Positions 7,832 through 17,361 of a stretch of DNA of 64,000 bases are shown in pieces. Made by a program: the position numbers and the translations under genes. The stretch covers positions 1-64,000 of the forward strand of contig JBBPYC010000091.1 in NCBI GenBank assembly GCA_038200275.1, written 5' to 3'. Origin of the DNA: JBBPYC01 sp038200275 (lineage in GTDB: Bacteria > Pseudomonadota > Gammaproteobacteria > Burkholderiales > Burkholderiaceae_C). Below the pieces are notes generated by a model that searched no databases, was not told the DNA's origin, and saw nothing but the letters and a program-made list of their open reading frames with translations. The number at the start of each line of letters is the position of its first letter. Position 1 is the first letter of the stretch.

Positions 7832-8461
7832 TGTAGAAAGTTAGAGGCCGAGCCCGACAGCGGTCGTTCGGCCGCAAGCGCTGGGTTGATAGACGGCTGC
7901 TGTCGGCGACCCCCGCTAACGGGTAGTTCCGCCCACAAGCCCACAGTCGAGACGGTTCCTCGCAGCGCCGCTGCAGACCAGGCGCAGCCACTCAGGTTCG
8001 GCCCGCGAAGGACTGCAGATGTCGATACCTGACGTTGATCGTCTGCATCAGCGACCGCCCGCTGCGCCCTTGGAAGCTGTCCTTCGATGAATGTCAGGCG
8101 GAAGGGCGTTCAGTAGCCAGCGGTCGGGCCCGTGCAGCGACTGCATCCGCAGGCAACTGCAACTCCCGACCCAGAGCGGATCATCCCTTTACATGGGGGC
8201 GGACGTCTGGCATTGGTAGCGGTTCTCGAGCCCGGACGTGCCAAGCCGCGCACGCTGGACATTCGCCGAAGCGCGACTCCAAGGCCCCTCAAGGACAATC
8301 ACGCACCGTCACGCCTTGTCAAGCAGCCGTGCCCAAGCGACAAAGATTCCGGCCCGGCAAGGACGGCGCTCGCAACGGGGCTCAAAGCCAGTGTTGTCGT
8401 ACTGGACGAAATCATGCCCGACGGGCCACAATGAGAGGTCGCCGAAGCGTCTATTGGAACC
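7832..8461. other. Intergenic region ahead of the GGDEF/EAL gene
   Basis: About 630 bp with no supportable gene. Short overlapping frames have no recognisable domain. A short run near 8370-8432 (TALATGLKASVVVLDEIMPD) resembles a response-regulator receiver strand but has no surrounding gene. The promoter of the downstream gene is presumably here; I see no clear -35/-10 pair. Confidence 0.4.
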
Positions 8462-11400
8462 ATGACGTCCGCCCCCCATCCTCCTGGTGAAGCCGCCCGG
8501 CTTGCTTCACTGCTCTCGTTGGAGGTTCTCGACACCGCCGCAGAAGGGGAGTTCGACGCGTTGGTGAAGGCGGCGGCCGCGGTCTGCAACGTACCCATAT
8601 CGCTCGTCAGCCTGGTGGATGCGCAGCGGCAGTGGTTCAAAGCAAACGTCGGCTTGCCCGGCGTGAGCGAGACACCCCGGGACAGCGCATTCTGTGCGCA
8701 TGCCATCCTGGAGGACGGGTTGTTCGAGGTGCCCGACGCCACAGAAGACATCCGTTTCGCCGACAACCCTTTGGTGACAGGTCAGCCGGACATTGTCTTC
8801 TATGCCGGAGCGCCAATTGCCATGAGTGATGGCATGCGCGTCGGCACCTTGTGCGTCATCGATCGTCAGCCGCGGCAGTTGACCGACTCGCAGCGCGATG
8901 TTCTTCAGCATCTCTCCGTGGCCGTTTCCCACGCGCTGGAGAGTCGCGTGGCGATGCGCAGGCTGCAGCGGGCTGTCGACCGACATGGGCAAGCAAACGA
9001 CGACCTGCACTTGGTGGTCGATAACGTTCCGGCGATGTTGGCCTACTGGAACTGCGACCTGCGTTGCCGATTCGCCAATCGTGCCTACGAAGCGTGGTTC
9101 GGCGTAAAGCCGAACGCTCTCGTTGGCATGCATCTCAAAGACCTGCTCGGGCCGGAACTCTTCGCCCGGAACAAGCCCTTCGTGGACGCGGCACTGGCTG
9201 GAAAGCCGCAGCCGTTCAAACGCCTCGTTCTTGGCCTCGACGGAACCAAACGCCCTGCGTTGGCGAGCTACCTGCCTGACATCGTTGACGGCAAGGTGCG
9301 CGGCTTCCTTGTCCACGTCAGTGACGTGACTCCGCTGAAGAACGCCAAAGCAGCCCTTCGCGCCGAGATCGCCGAGCGGGAAAAGGCCTACGAACTGGTG
9401 CGCGAGAGCAATGATCGCCTGGGTGAAGCACAGCGCCTGGGTCGCATTGGCAGCTGGTCTTGGCAAGTCGCCGAGGACATCACCACTTGGTCAGACGAGT
9501 TGTACCGCATCTTCGGGCGCGAACCCGGTGGGCTGGCGCCGCGCTTTGCCAAACAGTCGGCCTTGTACGACGCCGAGAGCTTCGCCCGCTTGGCGGCGGC
9601 CGTCGAGACAGCCATGCGCACCGGGAAGCCGTACGCGCTGGAACTCGAATTTCTGCGTGCCGACGGTTCGCCTGGTTGGCTTGATGCGCGTGGCGAGGCA
9701 GTCATCGACGAAATGGGCAGGGTGGTTCGGCTACAAGGCACCGTGCAGGACATCAGCGAACGTCGCAAGCTGATTGTGGGGCTGGCCGAGCAGCACGAGC
9801 TCCTTCGCGTCACACTTCAGTCCATCAGCGACGCGGTCATCACGACAGACCGAGCCGGCAGGATCACTTGGTTGAACCCGGTCGCTGAGCGCATGACCGG
9901 GTGGCTCAACAGCGAAGCTGTCGGACGCCCGATTGCCCAGGTGTTCCACATTGTTCACGAGGAGACCCGAAAGCCCAGCCCGAGCCCGGTCGATGTCTGT
10001 CTGAGCCAAGGCTCGGTCGCAGCCCTGGCCGGTCGCACCATCCTGGTGTCGCGCGCTGGTACCGAGTTTGGGATTGAGGACTCTGCTGCGCCGATTCGTG
10101 ACGAACGCGGGGAGGTGTTTGGCGTGGTCCTGGTTTTCCACGACGTCACCGAACAGCGGCGGCTGAGCGGCGAGATGACCCATCGCGCCAGCCACGATAC
10201 CTTGACGGGGTTGATCAATCGAACCGAGTTCGAAACCCGGCTCCGACGCTCGCTTGAAAAGTCACACGAGGAAGGGTCGGAGCATGCCCTCATGTTCATT
10301 GACCTCGACCAGTTCAAGCTGGTCAATGACACCTGTGGGCACTCCGCAGGCGATGCGCTGTTGCAGCAGGTGTCCAGGATGCTGGGCGAAACCGTGCGAT
10401 CCGGAGACACGTTGGCCCGCTTGGGCGGGGATGAGTTCGCAGTCATTCTGAATCACTGCTCGACAGAGCAGGCGCAGCGTATTGCGCAACAGATCTGTAA
10501 CCGCTTCGAAGAGCTAAGATTCCTGCATGGCGAGCGCCGTTTCAAAATCGGCGCGAGCATCGGCTTGGTCCCACTGGACCGCCGCTGGAGCTCTTCAGCA
10601 GCGGTGCTGCAGGCAGCAGATGCCTCATGTTACGCAGCCAAGGAAGCCGGCCGCAACCGCGTTCATCGCTGGCATGACACCGACGCCGCAATGCTTGCGC
10701 GCGAGAGCGAGACGCAGTGGGCATCGCGCCTGGAGCAGGCTTTGGACGAAGGCCGCTTTGTACTCATAGCGCAGCGCATTGTTTCGCTTTGCACTGAAAC
10801 GCAGCGAATTTATGCCGAGGTGTTGTTGCGCATGGTCGACGACGATGGGAGCCTGATCGCCCCCGGAGCGTTCCTCCCGGCCGCCGAGCGATTCCACTTT
10901 TGCCCCCGCATCGACCGCTGGGTTCTGGGTGAGGCAATCGCACTGCTGTCGGGTCGAGCGGACCTGTCGTCTATCGATACCCTGTGCCTCAACCTATCGG
11001 GGCAATCAATCGGAGACAAGGCGTTTCACCGGGACGTCATCGACAAGTTCATTGCTGCAGGTCCAGCCGTTTGCGAGCGCATTTGCCTGGAGATTACTGA
11101 AACAGCGGCGATAACGAACATGACCAACGCCACCCTCTTCATCGAAGAGGTCCGGGTACTTGGCGTACGTATCGCGTTGGACGATTTCGGCGCCGGCGCC
11201 TCGTCGTTCGGATATCTCAAGTCCCTGAAAGTTGACCTGTTGAAGATCGACGGTCAGTTCGTTCGGGACGTGATCGACGACCCGCTCGACGACGCCGCGG
11301 TGCGCTGCTTCGTTGAAGTCGCCCGTTTGATTGGCGTCAAGACTGTGGCCGAATTCGTGGACAAGCCCGAGGTTTTCGCGCGGATGAAAGAGATCGGCGT

Positions 11401-11473
11401 CGACTACGTGCAGGGCTTTCTCCTGCACCGGCCTGAACCCATTGAGTCGGTGCTTGGCTTCGGCGCGTCCTGA
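8462..11473 (+). CDS. GAF-PAS-PAS-PAS-GGDEF-EAL cyclic-di-GMP protein
   Basis: This 1003-residue cytoplasmic protein shows no membrane segment. An N-terminal GAF domain (about 10-160; FCAHAILEDGLFEVPDA) is followed by three PAS regions: about 175-300 (VVDNVPAMLAYWN), 310-430 with PAC-like LQGTVQDISERRK, and 440-560 (SDAVITTDRAGRITWLNPVA). The GGDEF domain (about 575-740) has an intact GGDEF at 655-659 and an RSGD five residues before it, matching the inhibitory I-site. The EAL domain (about 750-1000) reads EVLLR at residue 786, which still fits ExLxR, and keeps LEITETA, DDFGAGASSFGYL and KIDGQFV. Both cyclase and phosphodiesterase activities are therefore possible. The gene stands alone between mobile-element remains. 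Confidence 0.9.
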   Translation: MTSAPHPPGEAARLASLLSLEVLDTAAEGEFDALVKAAAAVCNVPISLVSLVDAQRQWFKANVGLPGVSETPRDSAFCAHAILEDGLFEVPDATEDIRFADNPLVTGQPDIVFYAGAPIAMSDGMRVGTLCVIDRQPRQLTDSQRDVLQHLSVAVSHALESRVAMRRLQRAVDRHGQANDDLHLVVDNVPAMLAYWNCDLRCRFANRAYEAWFGVKPNALVGMHLKDLLGPELFARNKPFVDAALAGKPQPFKRLVLGLDGTKRPALASYLPDIVDGKVRGFLVHVSDVTPLKNAKAALRAEIAEREKAYELVRESNDRLGEAQRLGRIGSWSWQVAEDITTWSDELYRIFGREPGGLAPRFAKQSALYDAESFARLAAAVETAMRTGKPYALELEFLRADGSPGWLDARGEAVIDEMGRVVRLQGTVQDISERRKLIVGLAEQHELLRVTLQSISDAVITTDRAGRITWLNPVAERMTGWLNSEAVGRPIAQVFHIVHEETRKPSPSPVDVCLSQGSVAALAGRTILVSRAGTEFGIEDSAAPIRDERGEVFGVVLVFHDVTEQRRLSGEMTHRASHDTLTGLINRTEFETRLRRSLEKSHEEGSEHALMFIDLDQFKLVNDTCGHSAGDALLQQVSRMLGETVRSGDTLARLGGDEFAVILNHCSTEQAQRIAQQICNRFEELRFLHGERRFKIGASIGLVPLDRRWSSSAAVLQAADASCYAAKEAGRNRVHRWHDTDAAMLARESETQWASRLEQALDEGRFVLIAQRIVSLCTETQRIYAEVLLRMVDDDGSLIAPGAFLPAAERFHFCPRIDRWVLGEAIALLSGRADLSSIDTLCLNLSGQSIGDKAFHRDVIDKFIAAGPAVCERICLEITETAAITNMTNATLFIEEVRVLGVRIALDDFGAGASSFGYLKSLKVDLLKIDGQFVRDVIDDPLDDAAVRCFVEVARLIGVKTVAEFVDKPEVFARMKEIGVDYVQGFLLHRPEPIESVLGFGAS

Positions 11474-11498
11474 TCGTAAGCAGAGGTGGCGCAGGAGC

Positions 11499-11521
11499 CT
11501 TGCCCAAACCACTTGGGCAAG
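11499..11521 (+). terminator. Terminator-like hairpin after the GGDEF/EAL gene
   Basis: A 9-bp perfect inverted repeat, cttgcccaa and ttgggcaag, with a 5-nt loop, lies 26 bp after the stop codon. No run of T follows, so intrinsic termination is not certain. Confidence 0.4.
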
Positions 11522-11749
11522 CGCGGGACTACGGGGGCAGTACTGCGAACGGCGTAATGCCCAACCCATTCCCTAGTCGGCAGTTTTTGAGTGGCTGGGC
11601 GAACGACCGTTCATGGCCGAGAGGGTGAGTACACGGCGGAGCTGGAGAGCTGACCGTTGGCGATCGCTCTGGCCGTCAAGCCCCGGAGGTTGTCCTTGGA
11701 TGCCACACAAGCGCATCCTCGTTGGCCCTCAACTTGATCGGAGTTCATT

Positions 11750-12045
11750 TTGGAAAACGTAGCCAACGTTGCTCATCGCCAGCCATGGAACAAGGGCAGG
11801 ATCGTCGCCCAGAAGGCTCCGTTCCAAGCTCAAAGACATCGGGGCGGCCCGAGCGCGCTTTCAGATGGAGAACCGAGTGCGCAAGCTCGCTGAGGCAAAC
11901 CAAGACGACCCTGATCTATCGGCGCACAACGAACCTGCGCGCCGTGCAGTTGCCGCTTGGCCATTCCAAGCTTGAGTCGACGGTGCGGCATGTTGGCATT
12001 GAGATGGACGACGCCTTGGAAATTTCCGAGCAAACTGAGATTTGA
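11750..12045 (+). pseudogene. Tyrosine-type integrase remnant
   Basis: The start of the family is visible from a TTG at 11750 (ENVANVAHRQPWNKGRIVAQ). A frameshift leads to LKDIGAARARFQMENRVRKL. The centre, including the Arg-I box, is deleted. Another frame then gives the C-terminus TKTTLIYRRTTNLRAVQLPL, GHSKLESTVRHVGIEMDDAL and EISEQTEI with a stop at 12045. The final Tyr normally found in STVRYLGIE has become His (STVRHVGIE). It is a small decayed integrase, further evidence that this area hosted integrating elements. Confidence 0.75.
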
Positions 12046-12298
12046 CCCACAGGTGATGCTGGCCGCCCGATGACCGAAGCGATCTATGGGAGTCGGGCGG
12101 CTCAACCCATCTCACAGCCTGATCGGATGGACTTGGTCGACGATGTTGCCGAGCGGCTGGCCTTGTGTCGAAATCCCGACCGGCGCCTTCCTGGATCGGC
12201 TCCGGATTTACGCTCCCGGCCATGAGCCGCCCTATGCTGTCATGCTCTCAATGAAGCGCTGAACCATCTCGACAGCGTTGCCATTGCCCGCGCGATTT

Positions 12299-13585
12299 AT
12301 GAATGAAAAGCCGACAACCATCAGTCCAGCGGACACGGTGAAGCCCAATCCGCCATCCATGAAGGCCACCGTGTTGAAAGATGTAGCTCGACCGCCGGCC
12401 ATACGGGCCATTGCCGAAGTCTTCGGCGTTTTTCTGAAGCTCGGCGCAACGTCTTTCGGCGGGCCTATTGCTCACCTCGGATACTTTCGGGAAGAGTTGG
12501 TCAAACGGCGGCAGTGGATCGACGAAACCGCGTATGCAGACCTGATCGCGCTGTGCCAGTTCCTGCCCGGCCCGGCTTCAAGTCAGGTGGGGTTTTCGCT
12601 GGGTGTGCTCAGGGGCGACGGGCTGTTTGGCGGCTTGGCCGCTTGGGCTGGCTTCACCCTTCCGTCGGCCCTTTTACTCATCGCCTTCGCCTACGGGGCG
12701 AGTGCTTTCAACGGGCCGGTTGCGGACGGCCTGATCCACGGTCTCAAGCTCGTTGCCGTAGCGGTCGTGGCGCAGGCGGTCTCGGGCATGGCACGGAGTC
12801 TGACGCCAGACCGCGAGCGCGCCTCTATCGCCGTTGTCGCCATTTTCCTGGCCAGCTTCGTTGGGGGTTCCTTCTGGCAGGTCGCGGCCATCCTCGTCGG
12901 AGCGGCTGCTGGCCTTATCCTGTGCCGCAAGGGGTTTGTCACGGGCGCCGGCCAACTTGTCTTCCCGATTTCCCGGCGGGCGTCTACCGTCGCCCTGAGT
13001 GTGTTCCTTGCCATGCTCGTTGTGCCCGCGCTACTGGGTGGATTTTTTCATTCCCAAGGCTTCGCGCTGTTCGACGCTTTCTACCGCTCGGGTGCCTTCG
13101 TGTTCGGCGGTGGCCACGTGGTGCTGCCGTTGCTGCAGGCCGAGGTGGTCAATCCGGGTTGGGTCGCCTCAAACGCGTTTCTTGCTGGCTACGGTGCTGC
13201 GCAGGCCGTTCCAGGGCCGCTCTTTACCTTCGCGGCCTACCTGGGTGCCGTGGTCCAACCGGCTCCGAATGGCATGCTTGGTGCGGGCATTGCTCTGGTT
13301 GCCATTTTCCTGCCGGGCATGCTTCTCGTTTATGGGGCGCTGCCGTATTGGGATGGCATTCGTAGTCGTCCGTTTGCGCAGGCGGCCATGCGGGGCACCA
13401 ATGCGGCGGTGGTCGGTATCCTGGGATCGGCACTCTATGACCCCGTTTGGACCAGTGCCGTTGGCAACTCCCGCGACTTTGCACTGGCATCCGCGGCCTT
13501 TGTCCTCCTGACGGTTTGGAAAACGCCCCCGTGGATCGTCGTGGCACTGACGGCCGTTGGCGGCATTTGGCTTGCAGTCGCCTGA
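12299..13585 (+). CDS. chrA: Chromate efflux transporter ChrA
   Basis: This inner-membrane protein of the CHR superfamily expels chromate using the proton gradient. Of its 428 residues the first about 40 are a polar tail, followed by two homologous CHR domains. Each shows the family pattern: FLKLGATSFGGPIAHLGYFR and FLPGPASSQVGFSLG in the first, SGAFVFGGGHVVLPLLQAEV and YGAAQAVPGPLFTFAAYLGA in the second. About ten hydrophobic segments are evident. ATG 12299 is the first ATG of the frame; an ATG at 12359 is an alternative, and neither has a good ribosome binding site. No chrB or other metal gene is adjacent, so regulation is not apparent. It sits among mobile-element remnants and could have been acquired by transfer. 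Confidence 0.9.
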   Translation: MNEKPTTISPADTVKPNPPSMKATVLKDVARPPAIRAIAEVFGVFLKLGATSFGGPIAHLGYFREELVKRRQWIDETAYADLIALCQFLPGPASSQVGFSLGVLRGDGLFGGLAAWAGFTLPSALLLIAFAYGASAFNGPVADGLIHGLKLVAVAVVAQAVSGMARSLTPDRERASIAVVAIFLASFVGGSFWQVAAILVGAAAGLILCRKGFVTGAGQLVFPISRRASTVALSVFLAMLVVPALLGGFFHSQGFALFDAFYRSGAFVFGGGHVVLPLLQAEVVNPGWVASNAFLAGYGAAQAVPGPLFTFAAYLGAVVQPAPNGMLGAGIALVAIFLPGMLLVYGALPYWDGIRSRPFAQAAMRGTNAAVVGILGSALYDPVWTSAVGNSRDFALASAAFVLLTVWKTPPWIVVALTAVGGIWLAVA

Positions 13586-13595
13586 CTCACGAAGT

Positions 13596-13613
13596 GGGGC
13601 AAGCGCCCCTTTC
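13596..13613 (+). terminator. Hairpin directly after chrA
   Basis: ggggc (13596-13600), loop aagc, then gcccc (13605-13609) followed by tttc forms a short GC stem 10 bp after the stop. A second inverted repeat, ggggtt/aacccc, lies at 13614-13632. Together they probably end chrA transcription. Confidence 0.45.
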
Positions 13614-13801
13614 GGGGTTGACGAGTAACCCCAACGGGTCGGTTGCAGTCACTCAGCTACGGTGCGTACAGACCGCCCTATGAGCCAACAGCGAAACAAC
13701 CAGACGTTGCCGTGATACCAACACCCTCGCACCGGTCGCAGGGAGCATCACCGACGCGTCTTGTCCTCCGCTTGTCGGCATCGATAGGATTGCCTCCAAC
13801 C

Positions 13802-14866
13802 ATGTCTGCATTCAACATCCACCAGCCGTACTCGCCGTGCTCACCGCATAGAAGGTCAGTGGCGTTCCTCGCGCTCATTTGCGCGGGCTGCAGCCTGCCG
13901 ACAGCTCAGGCGCCCAAACCCGAATCCGATTTGTCCAAGCTCTGCGTGGACACTGCACTGCGTAGCCAGCCCCCACCTCGCGCCATCGCCATGGCCAACG
14001 CAGCCCTTCGCGAGCATTCGGTCTGGGGTGGCCAGATGATGGATGCGCAAGGGCGGCTGACCCAATCCGGCTCGTCCGAGGCCGAAGACGTGCCGCGTCC
14101 GTTTCTCGGTCTGGCGCCGTGGGAGCGCGTGCTGCGCTATTGGCACGCGGTGGATCCGCAGGAGCAGCGGCTGCCTTACATCGTGCGCTACGGTGCGCTG
14201 GTGCCGGCGGACCGTGCGCAGTTGCTTGCCGAGCTCGCGCCGGCGCCTTTGTCGTGGCTGGACGATTGGGGCGGTAGCCGCGAGCAGGAGCTGTCGCCGC
14301 AGACCCGGCGCGCGCTCAGTGCGGCACTGGACCGGGTTGCCGTCGTCGACACGCCGTGGTCGGCTGCGTTCATCAGTTGGCTGGCGGGAGAGGCTGGCTT
14401 GGGTAAGGACGAATTTGCTTTTTCTGAGGCGCATGCAGACTATGCGGCGAACGCTTGGCAGGCCACACGGCGCGAGCAGGTGGGTCTGGCCACTTCGTAC
14501 GCGTTGCGCGCCTGCGAACTTACCAGCACGCCGCCGCGTGTAGGCGACATTGCGTGTCTGGCGCGCGGGCGCCGTTCCGATCTCGATACGTTCGACAAGC
14601 TCAGTGCAGCGTTGGAAGGTCGTCTGGCTGACGACCGTGCGTTGCCGATGCACTGCGACGTGGTGGTGCGGGTGGACGGGGAGGGCTTCGACGCCGTGGG
14701 CGGCAACGTGCTGCAGTCGGTCACGTTGCGGCGGCTGGATTTTGCCGCTGGCACTCGGCTCCTTGATCCGAGCTATCAGCCCGGCGGTTGCGTCGCTGGT
14801 GCGCCTGGCTGCGTGGATCGGCACATGAGTCGTGATCCATGGACGCTGCTGCTCCAGTGGCGGTGA
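13802..14866 (+). CDS. DUF2272 domain protein, exported
   Basis: This 354-residue protein has an N-terminal basic stretch and a hydrophobic segment (VAFLALICAGCSLP) that looks like a signal sequence; the Cys is preceded by CAG rather than a standard lipobox, so lipoprotein status is doubtful. The DUF2272 region is seen in VVDTPWSAAFISWLAGEAGL, FAFSEAHADYAANAW and the following GDIACLARG and CDVVVRVDGEGFDAVGGNV. The family is uncharacterised; the WSAAFIS and C(D)VVV pattern suggests an amidase-like (NlpC/P60-type) fold, which is inference. ATG 13802 is chosen because the hydrophobic segment follows it; the open frame extends to 13643. There is no operon partner. Confidence 0.7.
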   Translation: MSAFNIHQPYSPCSPHRRSVAFLALICAGCSLPTAQAPKPESDLSKLCVDTALRSQPPPRAIAMANAALREHSVWGGQMMDAQGRLTQSGSSEAEDVPRPFLGLAPWERVLRYWHAVDPQEQRLPYIVRYGALVPADRAQLLAELAPAPLSWLDDWGGSREQELSPQTRRALSAALDRVAVVDTPWSAAFISWLAGEAGLGKDEFAFSEAHADYAANAWQATRREQVGLATSYALRACELTSTPPRVGDIACLARGRRSDLDTFDKLSAALEGRLADDRALPMHCDVVVRVDGEGFDAVGGNVLQSVTLRRLDFAAGTRLLDPSYQPGGCVAGAPGCVDRHMSRDPWTLLLQWR

Positions 14867-14930
14867 TTCGGCAGGGCAAGCGCTACGTCGCGCGCATCAA
14901 GAATCACGACACCCACGTGATCGCCAAGCT

Positions 14931-15092
14931 GCCGTGCGAGAGTTGCTGCGGCGGCTCGTCGTGAACGAGCTGCTGGGCAACCCGGACATGCACGTGAAGA
15001 ACAAGGGGCTGCGCTACCCCGATGGGGTGATGCCGGACTTCCCGCCGGCCTACGACATCGTTGCGTATTCGGCCTTCAACAAGCGTCGAAGC
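14931..15092 (+). pseudogene. HipA-type kinase fragment
   Basis: A run of about 54 residues, LLRRLVVNELLGNPDMHVKN then KGLRYPDGVMPDFPPAYDIV, matches the C-terminal catalytic part of HipA toxin kinases (GNxDxHxKN loop and the PAYD(I/L)V metal-binding motif). Neither the N-terminal domain nor the end of the protein can be found, and no HipB antitoxin gene is present. It is a leftover of a toxin-antitoxin pair. Confidence 0.7.
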
Positions 15093-15361
15093 AGACGCGG
15101 GGTTGGCCGCGCCGAGTCTTGAGCTTGGGGTTCGCACCATGCAGCAAGCGAGCGCTTTGGATCCCCCTAAAACCAGAGTCGCTGAAGCTTGGTGATCTGC
15201 CTGCGGTCGATGTGTCCTGCCGTGACGTGTTCGATCGGTTATCGCCGCAAAATGAATGCATCGGGGCGGCGTTGATTGAGCAAGCCAGCGCACTGCATAC
15301 AGCGACCTGAATCGGCACAACGACCAGCGGACGAGCTGTTCGTCTGCAACAGGCCTGCTGA

Positions 15362-17029
15362 TCAACGCGGCCGTTCAGCTTTGAGTGCGGCAATGTCCAG
15401 TTCACGCCTCAAGTCGGCTGCAAGCTCGCTATCAATCTTGTGCTGCTGGCGGAATCGGTTGATGGTGACACGCTCGGCGTCAATGCCGGCTTCGAGCAGC
15501 TGGTATTCGGTGCGCAGCGACGCACTGGAAGGGATCGGTTGATCAGACTCCTCCGAGACAGCATCTATCCGGGCACGGTAGCGGTCGATGACCCGGCTGG
15601 CGACGTCGTCGAAGCTGGACTGTTGCTCAGGCTGCTGTTGAGCCAGATTGAGCGCGGCGCTTTCGACTGCTGCGATGGCTGCTTCCGCCGCGGCGATGTG
15701 GGCTGCGCGTTTGGCTGCGTCGCTGGACGATTCGTCGGTCGGCAACTCGATGCCTTGCAGCAGCGAAGGCAACACCAGACTCGCGATCGCCAGCGACAGC
15801 ACGATCACGCCCATCGCCAGAAAGATGGCCAGATCGCGCGCGGGAAACGCGGTGCTGCCGTCGGCCAGCACCAACGGCAGCGTCAGTACACCGGCCAGCG
15901 TGATCGCACCACGCGCGCCGGCACAGGTCATCGCCGCCACGATGCGCAGGGGCGAGCTGATCGGCACGTGGCCATGCGGCGGATGATTCGGTCGGCGCGC
16001 CTTGAACAGCGTCAGCCGCAGCGACAGCCAGGCCCAACCGAACCGGATCGCCAGCAGCGCGCCCATCAGGGCCGCCAGATAACCCAGCAGCATCCAGACA
16101 CCATGCGGACCGGCCTGTGCCGCCGTGGCGGGTGCAGCGGCCAGGATGCGCGGCAATTGCGCCCCGAGCAGTACAAAGACCGCACCGTTCAACGTGAATT
16201 CGATGATCTGCCAGAACACATGGCTTCGTAAGCGCGTGACCGCCTGCGCCTCGTACCGCGCCGTCGCGAACGTCATCGTGATGCCGGCCGCCGCTGCTGC
16301 CAGGATGCCCGATGCACCAATGTGCTCGGCGGCCAGATACACCGCGAACGGCACCAGCAGCATGGTCAGAATGGCCGTGCCCGACTCTTCTCCAACCCGC
16401 GCAGACAACCGGCCACGCGCCCAGACAATCGCCCAGCTCAGCGCCGCACCCAACCCGATGCCGGCCAGGGCGGTCCAGAGAAAAGACAACCCCGCGCTGG
16501 TCAGCGAAAACGACCCAGTCACCACCGCCGCGATAGCAAACCGAAGACAGACCAGTCCGGACGCATCGTTCAGCAGCGATTCGCCTTCGAGGATCGTGAG
16601 CAACCGCTTGGGCACCGTCACGCGCTCCGCGATGCTGGAGACCGCAATCGGATCGGTCGGGGACACCACTGCAGCGATCGCGAACGCCACGCCCAGCGGC
16701 AGCTCCGGGATCATCCAGTGCAGAAAATAGCCGACGCCGACCACCGTCAGGAACACCAGCCCGAGCGCCAACCCCAGCACCGCGTGCCGGTCCTTGAAGA
16801 GCCGGTCTTTCGGGATGCGCCAACCGTCCACGAACAGCAGCGGCGGCACAAACAGCAAAAAGAAAACATCCGGCTCCAGCTCGACATGCTGGCCAGACAC
16901 CAGTGTCACAACCGCGCCCAACGCGATCTGCAGTACTGGACGCGGCAGCACCGCCGGCAACAGCCGCGACAGCATGGCGCTGACGGCGACGGCGAGCAGG
17001 AATGCAAGACTCAGAAGGGCGGTGTGCAT
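15362..17029 (-). CDS. CPA1-family Na+/H+ antiporter
   Basis: This 555-residue inner-membrane antiporter has about twelve hydrophobic segments in its first 420 residues and a soluble helical C-terminal tail of about 130 residues. Family motifs are clear: FFLLFVPPLLFVDGWRI in an early helix, the ion-binding AAVVSPTDPIAVSSIAERV, LTILEGESLLNDASGLV, and GARGAITLAGVLTLPLVL. These are typical of NhaP/YjcE-type exchangers that expel Na+ (or K+) for protons. The start is set at ATG 17029, which directly precedes the first membrane segment; a longer frame begins at TTG 17068. Neither has a clear ribosome binding site. It is convergent with nothing and follows urtE on the same strand after a 330-bp gap. 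Confidence 0.85.
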   Translation of the reverse strand: MHTALLSLAFLLAVAVSAMLSRLLPAVLPRPVLQIALGAVVTLVSGQHVELEPDVFFLLFVPPLLFVDGWRIPKDRLFKDRHAVLGLALGLVFLTVVGVGYFLHWMIPELPLGVAFAIAAVVSPTDPIAVSSIAERVTVPKRLLTILEGESLLNDASGLVCLRFAIAAVVTGSFSLTSAGLSFLWTALAGIGLGAALSWAIVWARGRLSARVGEESGTAILTMLLVPFAVYLAAEHIGASGILAAAAAGITMTFATARYEAQAVTRLRSHVFWQIIEFTLNGAVFVLLGAQLPRILAAAPATAAQAGPHGVWMLLGYLAALMGALLAIRFGWAWLSLRLTLFKARRPNHPPHGHVPISSPLRIVAAMTCAGARGAITLAGVLTLPLVLADGSTAFPARDLAIFLAMGVIVLSLAIASLVLPSLLQGIELPTDESSSDAAKRAAHIAAAEAAIAAVESAALNLAQQQPEQQSSFDDVASRVIDRYRARIDAVSEESDQPIPSSASLRTEYQLLEAGIDAERVTINRFRQQHKIDSELAADLRRELDIAALKAERPR

Positions 17030-17361
17030 GAAGGAAACCAGGCAGGTCGAAACCGACGAATTGTGCAACTATGGAGCCATCGGTGTGGTGACAAGTCGCC
17101 GTAGTCACTGCAAGGCGCGGCAGCGCTGTTTTGCACCGGTTTCTCGCGCCATTGAACCAACTTGAACCGGACCACCCGCTTCGCAATGCGCCGCAGAGCG
17201 ACGAGCTGCACAGGGATGTCAACAGGTATTTCAAGGCGGTTCCGCAGCGTTTGATGCAACGCATGCAAACCAGCGATGTCAGGCTGGCTATCTGGCTGCC
17301 AGATGCGGCAGCCGTACGCAACGGAATGACGCCAACGCCTTTGCCAGCGTGGTTGGCGCTT
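17030..17361. other. Intergenic stretch between urtE and the antiporter
   Basis: No gene can be supported. In particular, no UreD-like sequence is visible on either strand. Short frames overlap the antiporter start but show no recognisable domain. Confidence 0.5.

Noticed and set aside
8370..8432. Short run resembling a response-regulator receiver strand (VVVLDEIMPD)
   Set aside because: Only about 20 residues match, with no upstream acidic pair or downstream Lys; too little to call a gene fragment.
14838..14930. Possible N-terminal HipA piece overlapping the DUF2272 gene end
   Set aside because: Similarity (GKRYVARIKNHD) is too weak and the reading frame differs from that of the C-terminal fragment.
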